This document shows positions 44,236 to 51,985 of a DNA stretch of 64,000 nucleotides, piece by piece; within the stretch, counting starts at the first letter, position 1, and each line of letters opens with the position of its first letter. The position numbers were made by a program, and so were the translations under genes. Source of the stretch: Variovorax beijingensis (GTDB lineage: Bacteria; Pseudomonadota; Gammaproteobacteria; Burkholderiales; Burkholderiaceae_C). The notes under the pieces were generated by a model, which saw only the letters and a list, made by a program, of their open reading frames with translations, ran no database searches and was not told the origin of the DNA. Where the stretch lies: assembly GCF_003951285.1 (NCBI RefSeq), contig NZ_RXFQ01000001.1, positions 372,001 through 436,000 of the forward strand, in the 5' to 3' direction.

Positions 44236-44907
44236 TCAGGCCGCGGGGGCGGCCTTGCCGTGGCGCTCGGCATACAGCGCAAGCTCGACGTCGTTCTTGG
44301 TGCCGGTCTTTTCGAGGATGCGCGCGCGATAAGTGCTCACGGTGTTGGATGCGAGGCCGAGCTGCGCACCAATTTCGCTCACGCTGTGCCCGGTACTGAG
44401 CAGGCGGTACACCTGGTGCTCGCGATGCGAGAGCTGCTCGGGGCCCTGTCCCACGTTTCGGCCCACGGCGGCGGCCAGCGCTTCGGCCGTGGCCGCCGAC
44501 ACATAGAGACCGCCGGCGGCCACCTTGCGCACGGCACCCACCATGTCGTCGGCATCGGCGCTCTTGTTGAGGTAGCCCGAGGCGCCGAGCTTGATGCAGC
44601 GCACGGCGTACTGCTTCTCGGGGTAGGTGCTGAGCATCAGCACCGGGAGCGTGGGCCAGTCCTTTCGCAACGCCTGCAAGACGTCGAGCCCGTCGCGTCC
44701 CGGCAGCGCGATGTCGAGCAGCACCACGTCGAGACCATCGGGGCCGCCGAGCTCCTGTACAGCGGCGAGCACCTCGGGGCCGGTCTGGGCTTCGGCGCGC
44801 ACGGTCATCGAGGGCAGGCCGTTGGAGAGGTCGCCGAGCATCTGCTTCAGGCCTTCGCGCACGATTCGGTGGTCGTCGGCGATGAGCACGCGGATGTCGT
44901 CGTTCAT
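44236..44907 (-). CDS. Two-component response regulator, NarL/FixJ family
   Basis: The 223-residue regulator has a receiver domain with phospho-acceptor Asp65 in VVLLDIALPG, acidic pair ADDH near the N-terminus, and the conserved Lys in YLNKSADADD. A LuxR-type HTH follows (about 157-215, LSHREHQVYRLLSTGHSVSEI). It probably receives phosphate from the PAS kinase encoded 165 bp upstream on the same strand. Its 3' end is 149 bp from the cynA start, so regulation of cyanate genes is a plausible role. Confidence 0.93.
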   Translation of the reverse strand: MNDDIRVLIADDHRIVREGLKQMLGDLSNGLPSMTVRAEAQTGPEVLAAVQELGGPDGLDVVLLDIALPGRDGLDVLQALRKDWPTLPVLMLSTYPEKQYAVRCIKLGASGYLNKSADADDMVGAVRKVAAGGLYVSAATAEALAAAVGRNVGQGPEQLSHREHQVYRLLSTGHSVSEIGAQLGLASNTVSTYRARILEKTGTKNDVELALYAERHGKAAPAA

Positions 44908-44959
44908 TTCAATGACGCGATGAGGGGTGGGTGGCGGATTGTCTGTGTTCTTGGCGCTT

Positions 44960-45040
44960 TTTGTTCAGGGCGCGTGCACAGGCCACCGGGTACTCCCCTC
45001 CGCGAATGTCCCCCGGCGGCGGGAGCGCGCCCTGAACAAA
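44960..45040. repeat. Long inverted repeat between kinase and regulator genes
   Basis: TTTGTTCAGGGCGCG at 44960-44974 and CGCGCCCTGAACAAA at 45026-45040 are perfect 15-bp inverted arms separated by 51 bp of GC-rich sequence. The element fills the 165-bp gap between the histidine kinase and response regulator genes. It could be a dispersed palindromic element, an mRNA hairpin that uncouples the two genes, or a processing site. A single copy occurs in the window. Confidence 0.75.
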
Positions 45041-45072
45041 TAGCCTCAAACACAAAGCGACGCAAAGAAAGC

Positions 45073-46260
45073 TCATGCATCCACCAACAGCGGCAGATGC
45101 AGGCAAAAGATGCTGCCCTCGCCCACGCGGCTGTCGATATCGATGCGCCCGCCGAAGTGGCGCGCACGCTCCCGCATGCCGAGCACCCCATAGGAGGTGG
45201 CGGCCTCGAAGGCCTGCATCGGCGCGCCCACGCCGTCGTCGCGCACGCTGATGCTCAGTTGCGTGTCTTCGACGCCGATGCGGATGTCGAGGCTGCGCGC
45301 CTTCGCGTGGCGGCCCACGTTGCTGAGCATCTCCTGGAAGATCCGGAACACCGCAATGGCCGCGGGCTCGGGCAGCTCCACGCCCGCGGGCACGTCGAAA
45401 TGCCATTGCAGCGCCAGTTCGGCCGACTGCACGAACTCGTGCGCCTGCCATTCGAGCGCCGCCCACAGGCCCTGGTGGTCGAGGATGCTGGGGCGCAGGT
45501 CGGTGATGATGCGGCCCACGTTGTCGACCGCGCGCTCGATCAGCTGGCTCATGTTGCTGCACTTGCTGCGCATCTGGCCACGCATGGCCTCTGCCGCATC
45601 GGGCGTGCGCTCCTGCTGCTCGCCCAGGCGCTTGCCGATCCAGTTGACGTCCATCTTGAGCGCCACCAGCAGGCTGCCGAGCTCGTCGTGCACCTCGCGT
45701 GCGATGCGCGTGCGTTCGTCTTCGCGCACCTTGTCGAGCCAGGCCGAGAGTTCGCGCAGCTGCACCAGCGCGTCGCTCAGCTCGCGCGTGCGCTCCTGCA
45801 CGCGCAGGCCGAGTTCGTCCTTGGCCTGCTGCAGCGCCTCGGCCTGGCGGCGGCGCTCGGTGATGTCGACAAAGGTGATGACGGCGCCGCGCACCTGCGC
45901 GCCATCCATGATGGGATGGCTCGAATACTCCACCGCGAAGGCACTGCCGTCGCGGCGCCAGAAGACCTCGGTGTCGATGCGGCACGGCAGCCCACGGCGA
46001 AAGGCGTTGAAGATGGGGCAGTCCGTGTCGGCGTAGTGCGAGCCGTCGGGGTGCGAATGGTGCGTGAGCTCGTGCATGTTGCTGCCGATCACGTCGCGCG
46101 CCTCGTGGCCCAGCATCTGCGCGCCGGCCCGGTTGATGAACATGCAATGGCCGTCGAGGTCGATGCCGAAGATGCCTTCGCCGGTCGACTCGAGCAGCAA
46201 CCCCAATTGGTGCTGCCAGAGCGGATGGCTGGCGGTGGGGTTCAGTACGGGCGTTTCCAT
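45073..46260 (-). CDS. PAS-domain sensor histidine kinase
   Basis: The 395-residue soluble kinase has one PAS domain (about 18-138, with the PAC ending VDITERRRQAEALQ), a coiled coil, a HisKA_3 dimerisation segment with phospho-acceptor His191 in REVHDELGSLLVAL, and a HATPase domain (FRIFQEMLSNVGRHAKA; VRDDGVG). This layout is like NarX/DegS-type kinases that pair with NarL regulators. No membrane helix is visible, so the signal is probably cytoplasmic, such as a redox state or small ligand. The response regulator gene follows across a palindromic gap. ATG 46260 is preferred over an upstream start. Confidence 0.92.
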   Translation of the reverse strand: METPVLNPTASHPLWQHQLGLLLESTGEGIFGIDLDGHCMFINRAGAQMLGHEARDVIGSNMHELTHHSHPDGSHYADTDCPIFNAFRRGLPCRIDTEVFWRRDGSAFAVEYSSHPIMDGAQVRGAVITFVDITERRRQAEALQQAKDELGLRVQERTRELSDALVQLRELSAWLDKVREDERTRIAREVHDELGSLLVALKMDVNWIGKRLGEQQERTPDAAEAMRGQMRSKCSNMSQLIERAVDNVGRIITDLRPSILDHQGLWAALEWQAHEFVQSAELALQWHFDVPAGVELPEPAAIAVFRIFQEMLSNVGRHAKARSLDIRIGVEDTQLSISVRDDGVGAPMQAFEAATSYGVLGMRERARHFGGRIDIDSRVGEGSIFCLHLPLLVDA

Positions 46261-46297
46261 GCACCAAAAGCAAGCAACACCCGTGCCCGGAGACCGG

Positions 46298-46720
46298 TCA
46301 GCGCTCCCAGCGGAACTTGCGCTCCGACTCGGCAATGGGCTGGTCGTTGATGCTCGCGTAGCGCCGCTGCATCAGGCCGTTCTCGGCGAACTCCCAGTTC
46401 TCGTTGCCGTGGCTGCGGAACCACTGCCCCGCCGCGTCGTGCCATTCGTACTCGAAGCGCACCGCGATGCGGTTGTCCATAAAGGCCCAGAGCGACTTCT
46501 TCAGGCGGTAGTCGTGCTCGCGCTCCCACTTGCGGGTGAGGAATTGCACCACCTGCTCGCGGCCGTTGACGAAGTCGGCGCGGTTGCGCCATTCGGTGTC
46601 GGGCGTGTAGGCCAGGCTCACGCGAACCGGGTCGCGCGTGTTCCAGGCGTCTTCGGCGGCCTGCACCTTCTTCGTCGCGGTTTCCAGGGTGAAGGGAGGC
46701 AGCGGGGGGCGGGATTCCAT
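46298..46720 (-). CDS. DUF1348 family protein (SnoaL/NTF2-like fold)
   Basis: The 140-residue protein opens with [21 protein letters not shown] and contains [20 protein letters not shown] and [24 protein letters not shown], the pattern of DUF1348, an NTF2-like (cone-shaped) family. Members are small soluble proteins of unknown activity, perhaps ligand-binding or isomerase-like. It is divergent from the TetR gene with a 99-bp gap that holds a 24-bp palindrome, so the TetR protein probably represses it. The histidine kinase gene starts 37 bp after its stop, so read-through is possible. Confidence 0.87.
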   Translation of the reverse strand: MESRPPLPPFTLETATKKVQAAEDAWNTRDPVRVSLAYTPDTEWRNRADFVNGREQVVQFLTRKWEREHDYRLKKSLWAFMDNRIAVRFEYEWHDAAGQWFRSHGNENWEFAENGLMQRRYASINDQPIAESERKFRWER

Positions 46721-46781
46721 GGCGGTCTTTCGTAGAAGGTGAAGGTGAAGGGAGGAAATGGCGAAGGCCCGCAATGTGCCA

Positions 46782-46805
46782 CATGTAGACAGACCTGTCT
46801 ACATG
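46782..46805. promoter_or_regulatory. Palindrome, candidate TetR operator
   Basis: CATGTAGACAG (46782-46792) and CTGTCTACATG (46795-46805) are perfect 11-bp arms around a 2-base centre (AC). It lies 14 bp before the TetR start and 61 bp before the DUF1348 start. The size and symmetry are typical of a TetR-family operator. Confidence 0.8.
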
Positions 46806-46819
46806 CCTACAATGGCGCC

Positions 46820-47422
46820 ATGGACATCTCCGCACTGCCCGCGCGCGAACGCATCCTGCTCACGGCGCACGACCTCTTCTATGCCGATGGCATCCGCGCC
46901 ACCGGCATCGACCGCGTCATTGCCGCATCGGGCGTCACCAAGGTCACCTTCTACCGGCACTTCCCGTCGAAGGACGACCTGGTGCGCGCCTTTCTCGATC
47001 ACCGGCATGCGCGATGGATGGCGTGGTTCGTCGATGCACTGGGGCGCCGCGGCGCGCACGAACGCGCCGGCGATGCCGGTGCCCTGCTGCTGCTTGCCGA
47101 CGTGATCGCCGAATGGTTCGCCGATCCGGCTTTTCGCGGCTGCGCCTTCATCAACGCGGTGGCCGAGGTGGGCGGCAGCGTGGAGGGCGCCGCCGGGCGC
47201 GCGCGCGAACACAAGCGCGAGATGGTGGAGGTCATCGCCGGCCTGCTTCCCGCGGCCTTGCCCGCACGCGTGGCGCTCGCCCAGGCCGCGGCGCTCGGCA
47301 TGGACGGCGCCATCGTCAAGGCGCAGATGGGCGACGCGGCACTGGCGCGCGAAGCGGTGGACGATCTGCGGCGCCTGCTCGAGGCGTTGGCCGCCACGTC
47401 GCGCTCCGCAGCGGCCCGATAA
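46820..47422 (+). CDS. TetR/AcrR family transcriptional regulator
   Basis: The 200-residue repressor has the TetR HTH in residues 5-55 (RERILLTAHDLFYADGIRATGIDRVIAASGVTKVTFYRHFPSKDDLV, given here only as context; key core is VTKVTFYRHF). The C-terminal ligand domain is variable. The family represses adjacent genes until a small ligand binds. Target: itself and the divergent DUF1348 gene through the palindrome in the gap. ATG 46820 is the family-like start. A LysR gene follows 13 bp after its stop but is probably controlled separately. Confidence 0.92.
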   Translation: MDISALPARERILLTAHDLFYADGIRATGIDRVIAASGVTKVTFYRHFPSKDDLVRAFLDHRHARWMAWFVDALGRRGAHERAGDAGALLLLADVIAEWFADPAFRGCAFINAVAEVGGSVEGAAGRAREHKREMVEVIAGLLPAALPARVALAQAAALGMDGAIVKAQMGDAALAREAVDDLRRLLEALAATSRSAAAR

Positions 47423-47435
47423 GATCCAACAACAC

Positions 47436-48320
47436 ATGGCTTCGACGCGACTTCCCTCCACGCAGGGCCTGCAGGCCTTCGAGGCCGTGGCGCGCCTGCG
47501 CAGCGTGAACCTCGCGGCGGAAGAGCTCAGCGTCACGCCCAGCGCGGTGAGCCACCGCATCCGGCAGCTCGAGACGCTGCTCGAACTCAAGCTTTTCACA
47601 GGCAACGACTTCGGCCTGAGCGCCGACGGCGTGGCCTACCTGGCCCGCGTGCGCGAGGCCATTGCGGCGCTGCAGCAGGTGCCCGGCCGCGGGTCCGCAT
47701 CGCAGGTGCGGCGGCTGCGGGTGGCAGTGACGCCCACGTTCTCCCGCCAGATGCTGCTGCCCCGGCTCGCGCGGTTTCGCGATGCCTATCCGAACATCGA
47801 GCTGATGCTGCAGGTGACCATGCCGGTGCGCAACATGACGGCCGAAGAGGCCGACCTGGAACTGCGCTTCGGCACCGGGCCTTTTCACGACCGCGAGTTC
47901 TGCCAATTGCTGGCCGACGACGTGGCGCCCGCCTGCAGCCCGGCATACCTGGAGCGCCACGGGCCGTTCGACGGCTTTGCGACCGATGCCGAGGTCTCGC
48001 GCGTGCAGCTGCTGCGCACGCCGCTCGAGTCGTGGCGCACCTGGTTCAAGGCCCGCGGCATCGGCCTGCCGGAGCCGGCCACGGGCCACCAGTTCAACGA
48101 CCTGGGCCTGGCGCTCGATGCAGCGGCCGAAGACTTCGGCGTGGTGCTGATGCACCTGAAGCTCGGCAGCGCCTGGCTGGAGAACGGGCGCCTCGTGCGG
48201 CTTTCGGCGCAGAGCGTGCCCTCGCCCAACGCCTACTTCCTGTGCTGGCGGCCGGGGGCGATGGAGCGCTGGGAGTGCGCGACCTTCGTCGAGTGGTTGC
48301 GGCGGGCGCTGCGGGACTGA
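47436..48320 (+). CDS. LysR family transcriptional regulator (GcvA-like)
   Basis: The 294-residue regulator has a LysR HTH (residues 8-67, NLAAEELSVTPSAVSHRIRQ) and the periplasmic-binding-like effector domain. The sequence SLPSTQGLQAFEAVARLRS and the HTH style resemble the GcvA branch that often controls amino acid or small-acid metabolism. The FMN-dependent alpha-hydroxy-acid dehydrogenase gene follows after 137 bp on the same strand and may be a target. The TetR gene ends 13 bp upstream. The effector is unknown. Confidence 0.92.
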   Translation: MASTRLPSTQGLQAFEAVARLRSVNLAAEELSVTPSAVSHRIRQLETLLELKLFTGNDFGLSADGVAYLARVREAIAALQQVPGRGSASQVRRLRVAVTPTFSRQMLLPRLARFRDAYPNIELMLQVTMPVRNMTAEEADLELRFGTGPFHDREFCQLLADDVAPACSPAYLERHGPFDGFATDAEVSRVQLLRTPLESWRTWFKARGIGLPEPATGHQFNDLGLALDAAAEDFGVVLMHLKLGSAWLENGRLVRLSAQSVPSPNAYFLCWRPGAMERWECATFVEWLRRALRD

Positions 48321-48457
48321 CTGAATTCTTTTCAGGTCCGGCCTGGGTATTTTTCAGATCGGGGTCCGTCTCGGACGCCACACTCGGCCCGCGGCGGAGC
48401 TTGCCCATAATCCCCGCTCGCGCGATCGAACAACAGAGACTACCCAGGAGACTCCCC

Positions 48458-49615
48458 GTGCCCGACCTTTCCAAGATCACCTGCATCGAAGACCTGAGGG
48501 TGATCGCCAAGCGGCGTGTGCCGAAGATGTTCTACGACTACGCCGATTCCGGCGCGTGGACCGAAAGCACCTACCGCGCCAACGAGAGCGACTTCCAGAA
48601 GATCAAGCTGCGCCAGCGCGTGGCCGTGAACATGGAGGGCCGCTCCACGCGCTCCACCATGATCGGGCAGGACGTTGCGATGCCGGTGGCCATTGCGCCC
48701 ACCGGCCTCACCGGCATGCAGCATGCCGACGGCGAGATCCTGGGCGCGCGCGCGGCCAAGGCCTTCGGCATTCCGTTCACGCTCTCGACCATGAGCATCT
48801 GCTCGCTCGAGGACATTGCCGAGCACACCGGCCGGCACCCGTTCTGGTTCCAGCTCTACGTGATGAAGGACCGCGACTTCATCGAGCGCCTGATCGAGCG
48901 CGCCCGCGCCGCGAACGTGTCGGCGCTGCAGCTCACGCTCGACCTGCAGATCCTCGGCCAGCGCCACAAGGACATCAAGAACGGCCTGTCGACGCCGCCC
49001 AAGCCGACCATCGCCAACATGATCAACCTGGCGACCAAGCCGCACTGGTGCCTGGGCATGCTCGGCACGAAGCGCCGCACCTTCGGCAACATCGCGGGCC
49101 ATGCCAAGGGCGTGAAGGACCTGTCGTCGCTGTCGTCATGGACGGCCGAGCAGTTCGACCCGGCGCTCAGCTGGGCCGACGTGGAGTGGATCAAGAAGCG
49201 CTGGGGCGGCAAGCTGATCCTCAAGGGCATCATGGACGTCGAAGACGCGCGCCTGGCCGCCGCAAGCGGCGCCGACGCCCTCATCGTCTCCAACCACGGC
49301 GGGCGCCAGCTCGACGGCGCGCCCTCTTCCATCGCGGCGCTGCCCGCCATCGTCGATGCCGTTGGACGCGAGATCGAGGTGTGGATGGACGGCGGCATCC
49401 GCAGCGGCCAGGACGTGCTCAAGGCGCGCGCGCTCGGCGCCCGCGGCACGCTGATCGGCCGCAGCTTTCTCTATGGCCTTGGCGCCTACGGGCAGGAGGG
49501 CGTGACGCGCGCGCTGCAGATCATCCACAAGGAGCTCGACATCACCATGGCCTTTTGCGGGCACACGAATATCGAGAACGTGGATTCGGGGATCCTGCTG
49601 CCGGGTAGCTTCTAG
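48458..49615 (+). CDS. FMN-dependent alpha-hydroxy-acid dehydrogenase (L-lactate dehydrogenase-like)
   Basis: The 385-residue flavoenzyme oxidises L-2-hydroxy acids such as lactate, glycolate or mandelate to 2-oxo acids. Family marks are PKMFYDYADSGAWTESTYR at the start, PVAIAPTGLTGM, and SNHGGRQLDGAP with the catalytic His280, followed by MDGGIRSGQDVLKA. GTG 48458 is the start: GGAG lies eight bases upstream and the N-terminus matches LldD-type proteins. It is preceded by a LysR gene and converges with a Bug receptor gene. The substrate is not certain; electron transfer to the respiratory chain is usual. Confidence 0.9.
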   Translation: MPDLSKITCIEDLRVIAKRRVPKMFYDYADSGAWTESTYRANESDFQKIKLRQRVAVNMEGRSTRSTMIGQDVAMPVAIAPTGLTGMQHADGEILGARAAKAFGIPFTLSTMSICSLEDIAEHTGRHPFWFQLYVMKDRDFIERLIERARAANVSALQLTLDLQILGQRHKDIKNGLSTPPKPTIANMINLATKPHWCLGMLGTKRRTFGNIAGHAKGVKDLSSLSSWTAEQFDPALSWADVEWIKKRWGGKLILKGIMDVEDARLAAASGADALIVSNHGGRQLDGAPSSIAALPAIVDAVGREIEVWMDGGIRSGQDVLKARALGARGTLIGRSFLYGLGAYGQEGVTRALQIIHKELDITMAFCGHTNIENVDSGILLPGSF

Positions 49616-49630
49616 GGCTTCTCGAACTCA

Positions 49631-50605
49631 TCAATCCGCGTAGACCCCCGCGGCCTTGATGACCGGGCTCCACTTGGCGATCTCGGCCGCCACGAACTTC
49701 CTGTGGCCCTCGGGCTCGATGCGGCCGTCGGTGGCCACCACGGCACCGAGCGCTTCTTCGCGCTTGATGAAGTCGGGGTCCTTCAACGCCACCTTCAGTG
49801 CATCGTTGAGCCTCTTTAACACCGGAGCCGGCGTGCCCTTGGGCGCATACAGGCCGTGCCAGATGGTGACCTGGAAGTTCTTCAGCCCGGCTTCGTCGAG
49901 CGTGGGCAAGTCTTTCAGCAGCGGCATCGCGAGGCGCCTGGGCGTGGTGACCGCATAGGCCTTGACCTTCTTCGCCTCGATCTGCGGCGAGGTGTTGGTG
50001 GTCTGGTCGCACAGGAGGTCGATCTGCCCGCCGATCAGGTCGGTGATCGCCGGTGCGGTGCCCTTGTAGGGCACGGGCGTCATCTCGGTCTTCGTCGCGC
50101 TCTGGAAGAGCAGCCCGCACAGGTGCGAGGCCGAGCCGATGCCCGCGTTGCCGATGTTGATCCTGCCCTTGTTGGCGGCAATCCAGCCGGCAAGCTCCGC
50201 GTAGTTGCCGGCCGGAAGGCTGGGCTTGGCGATCAGCGTCATCGGCACGTCGTTGACGATGCCGAGGTACTCGAAGTCGCTCTCGACCTTGAACGGCAGG
50301 TTGCGCACCAGCGTGGGCACGGTGGCCATCGCGATGTGGTTCAGGAGCAGCGTGTAGCCATCGGGCGCGGCGCGCGCCACCTTGGCTGCGCCGATCGAGC
50401 TGCCGGCGCCGGGCACGTTGTCGATGATCACGCTCGCGCCGCCCAGGGGTTTGCGCAATGCCTCGGCCAGGTCGCGCGCCACGCGGTCGGTCGGGCCGCC
50501 GGCGGCAAAGGGCACGACGATGGTCACGGGCTTGCCTGCGGGGAACTCCTGCGCATGCGCACCGGCGGCCAGGACGATCGCCGCAAGGGCGAACAGTTTT
50601 TTCAT
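49631..50605 (-). CDS. Bug-family tripartite tricarboxylate transport receptor (TctC)
   Basis: The 324-residue periplasmic receptor has a signal peptide ending GAHAQEF, then KPVTIVVPFAAGGPTDRVAR, the Bug family mark. Members bind carboxylates, aromatic acids and amino acids, mostly with no transporter encoded next to them, as here. It is the third gene of a minus-strand unit: the alpha/beta hydrolase ends 24 bp upstream. Linked genes suggest an aromatic or carboxylic acid ligand released from an ester, but this is inference. Confidence 0.92.
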   Translation of the reverse strand: MKKLFALAAIVLAAGAHAQEFPAGKPVTIVVPFAAGGPTDRVARDLAEALRKPLGGASVIIDNVPGAGSSIGAAKVARAAPDGYTLLLNHIAMATVPTLVRNLPFKVESDFEYLGIVNDVPMTLIAKPSLPAGNYAELAGWIAANKGRINIGNAGIGSASHLCGLLFQSATKTEMTPVPYKGTAPAITDLIGGQIDLLCDQTTNTSPQIEAKKVKAYAVTTPRRLAMPLLKDLPTLDEAGLKNFQVTIWHGLYAPKGTPAPVLKRLNDALKVALKDPDFIKREEALGAVVATDGRIEPEGHRKFVAAEIAKWSPVIKAAGVYAD

Positions 50606-50629
50606 GGGGTCTCCATCGAGTTAAGAAAA

Positions 50630-51985
50630 TCAGGGCGCCCGCGCAGGCACGCGGGTTTCGAGCGCCGGCGCTTGCCATTCGGGCTTGATGTGGCAGCCGT
50701 TCTTGCCGTCGGTGTCGTAGCTCGGCATCAGCGCCGCACAGCGCTGCGCCAGGCTCGCGGGCGTGGGCTTCTCGCCCTTGTCGATCCAGTCGACAAGCGC
50801 CGCGAAGAGCGCCGGGTACTCCGAATCGCTCAGGTAGCTGTGCTCGCGCTCGGCGCTGAAGCTCTGCACCAGCGTGCCGCCGGTGCCCGCGGCATCGCGG
50901 ATGCGCCGGTAGGCGTTTTCGAGCTCGACGAAAGCCGTGGGATCGTCGATGGCATGCAGGGCCACGGTGGGCAGCGCGGTGCGGCCGGTGGGCTGGCTGT
51001 CGGCGGCAAGCGCGCCCTTGGCCTGCGGGTCGGCCGCATAGCGCGCCACGCCGGCATTCAGCGCCGCATCGTCGGCCGAGCCCTGGTAGGCCACGCCGAC
51101 GTTGCCGAACGGGTTGCGTCCGCCCAGGCGCTGCTGCACCAGGTCCTGGAACAGCCAGGTGGCCCAGTTCAGGTGCCCCAGCAGCGAGCGCTCCTGGATC
51201 TTCACGACCGACAGGATGGTCTTGAGCCGCGCGGCCTGCTCGGGCGTGCGCTGCGCCGCGGGCATTCCGACGCCGGTGCATTCCTTGACGCGTGCGGCCA
51301 GCTCGGCGCGCGTGAGCTTCGACTCCATCGGCAGGCCCTGCCACAGCGGGTATTGCGGCTCGTCGGGCTTCGGATGGTTGCGGCACACGTATTGGTAGAC
51401 CACGCGCAGGTCGAGCCGGAAATCGTAGGCGCTGTTGCCGCCGCCGAGCACGCCGCTGGTCAGCAGCAGGCCGTCGTACGGGCTCTTCGCATCGCCGGCC
51501 GGCGCATAGAGCTCGGCCGCCTTCGCGGCCACGCCCGCGCCGTAGCTCTGGCCATGCAGCAGCGTGCGTCGCGGCGGGCCGAAGCGCTGCACGAAGATGC
51601 GGCGCAGGCGCTCGGTGTCTTCCGCTGCCATGGTCACGCCGTAGCCGCCGCGGCGGTAGGTGGAGCCGGCCCACGCGTAGCCGGCCTTCACGGTGACGGC
51701 CCAGCGCTTCAGGTCTGCCTCGCTGCGCTCGAGCCGGGGCGGGCCGGTCTCGGGTCCGCCATGGGCATGCATCACGAGCACGCGGTTCCACGCCTGCGGT
51801 ATGGCGATCCAGTAGAGCGCGCCGGCGCCATCGTCGCCGGTGTAGCAGCGCGTTTGCGCGGGCACCGGCGCCGGGCAGGCCGCGGGCTTGGGGCCCCAGG
51901 CGGCGGCCTCGGCCGCCAGCGCGGCCATGGTGCCAAGCAGCGCGAGAGCGAAGGTGCGAAGAAGTGGTTTGCCGTTGTTGTTCAT
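50630..51985 (-). CDS. Secreted alpha/beta hydrolase
   Basis: The 451-residue protein has a signal peptide (about 1-28) and an alpha/beta hydrolase core with LLHGQSYGAGV (nucleophile Ser147 in G-x-S-x-G) and a late catalytic His in SAEREHSYLSDSEYP. The open segments between suggest an extended lid. It starts at ATG 51985, sharing one base with the tannase stop (TGATG), so the two are translationally coupled. Together they could hydrolyse an aromatic ester in the periplasm. The exact substrate is unknown. Confidence 0.87.
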   Translation of the reverse strand: MNNNGKPLLRTFALALLGTMAALAAEAAAWGPKPAACPAPVPAQTRCYTGDDGAGALYWIAIPQAWNRVLVMHAHGGPETGPPRLERSEADLKRWAVTVKAGYAWAGSTYRRGGYGVTMAAEDTERLRRIFVQRFGPPRRTLLHGQSYGAGVAAKAAELYAPAGDAKSPYDGLLLTSGVLGGGNSAYDFRLDLRVVYQYVCRNHPKPDEPQYPLWQGLPMESKLTRAELAARVKECTGVGMPAAQRTPEQAARLKTILSVVKIQERSLLGHLNWATWLFQDLVQQRLGGRNPFGNVGVAYQGSADDAALNAGVARYAADPQAKGALAADSQPTGRTALPTVALHAIDDPTAFVELENAYRRIRDAAGTGGTLVQSFSAEREHSYLSDSEYPALFAALVDWIDKGEKPTPASLAQRCAALMPSYDTDGKNGCHIKPEWQAPALETRVPARAP

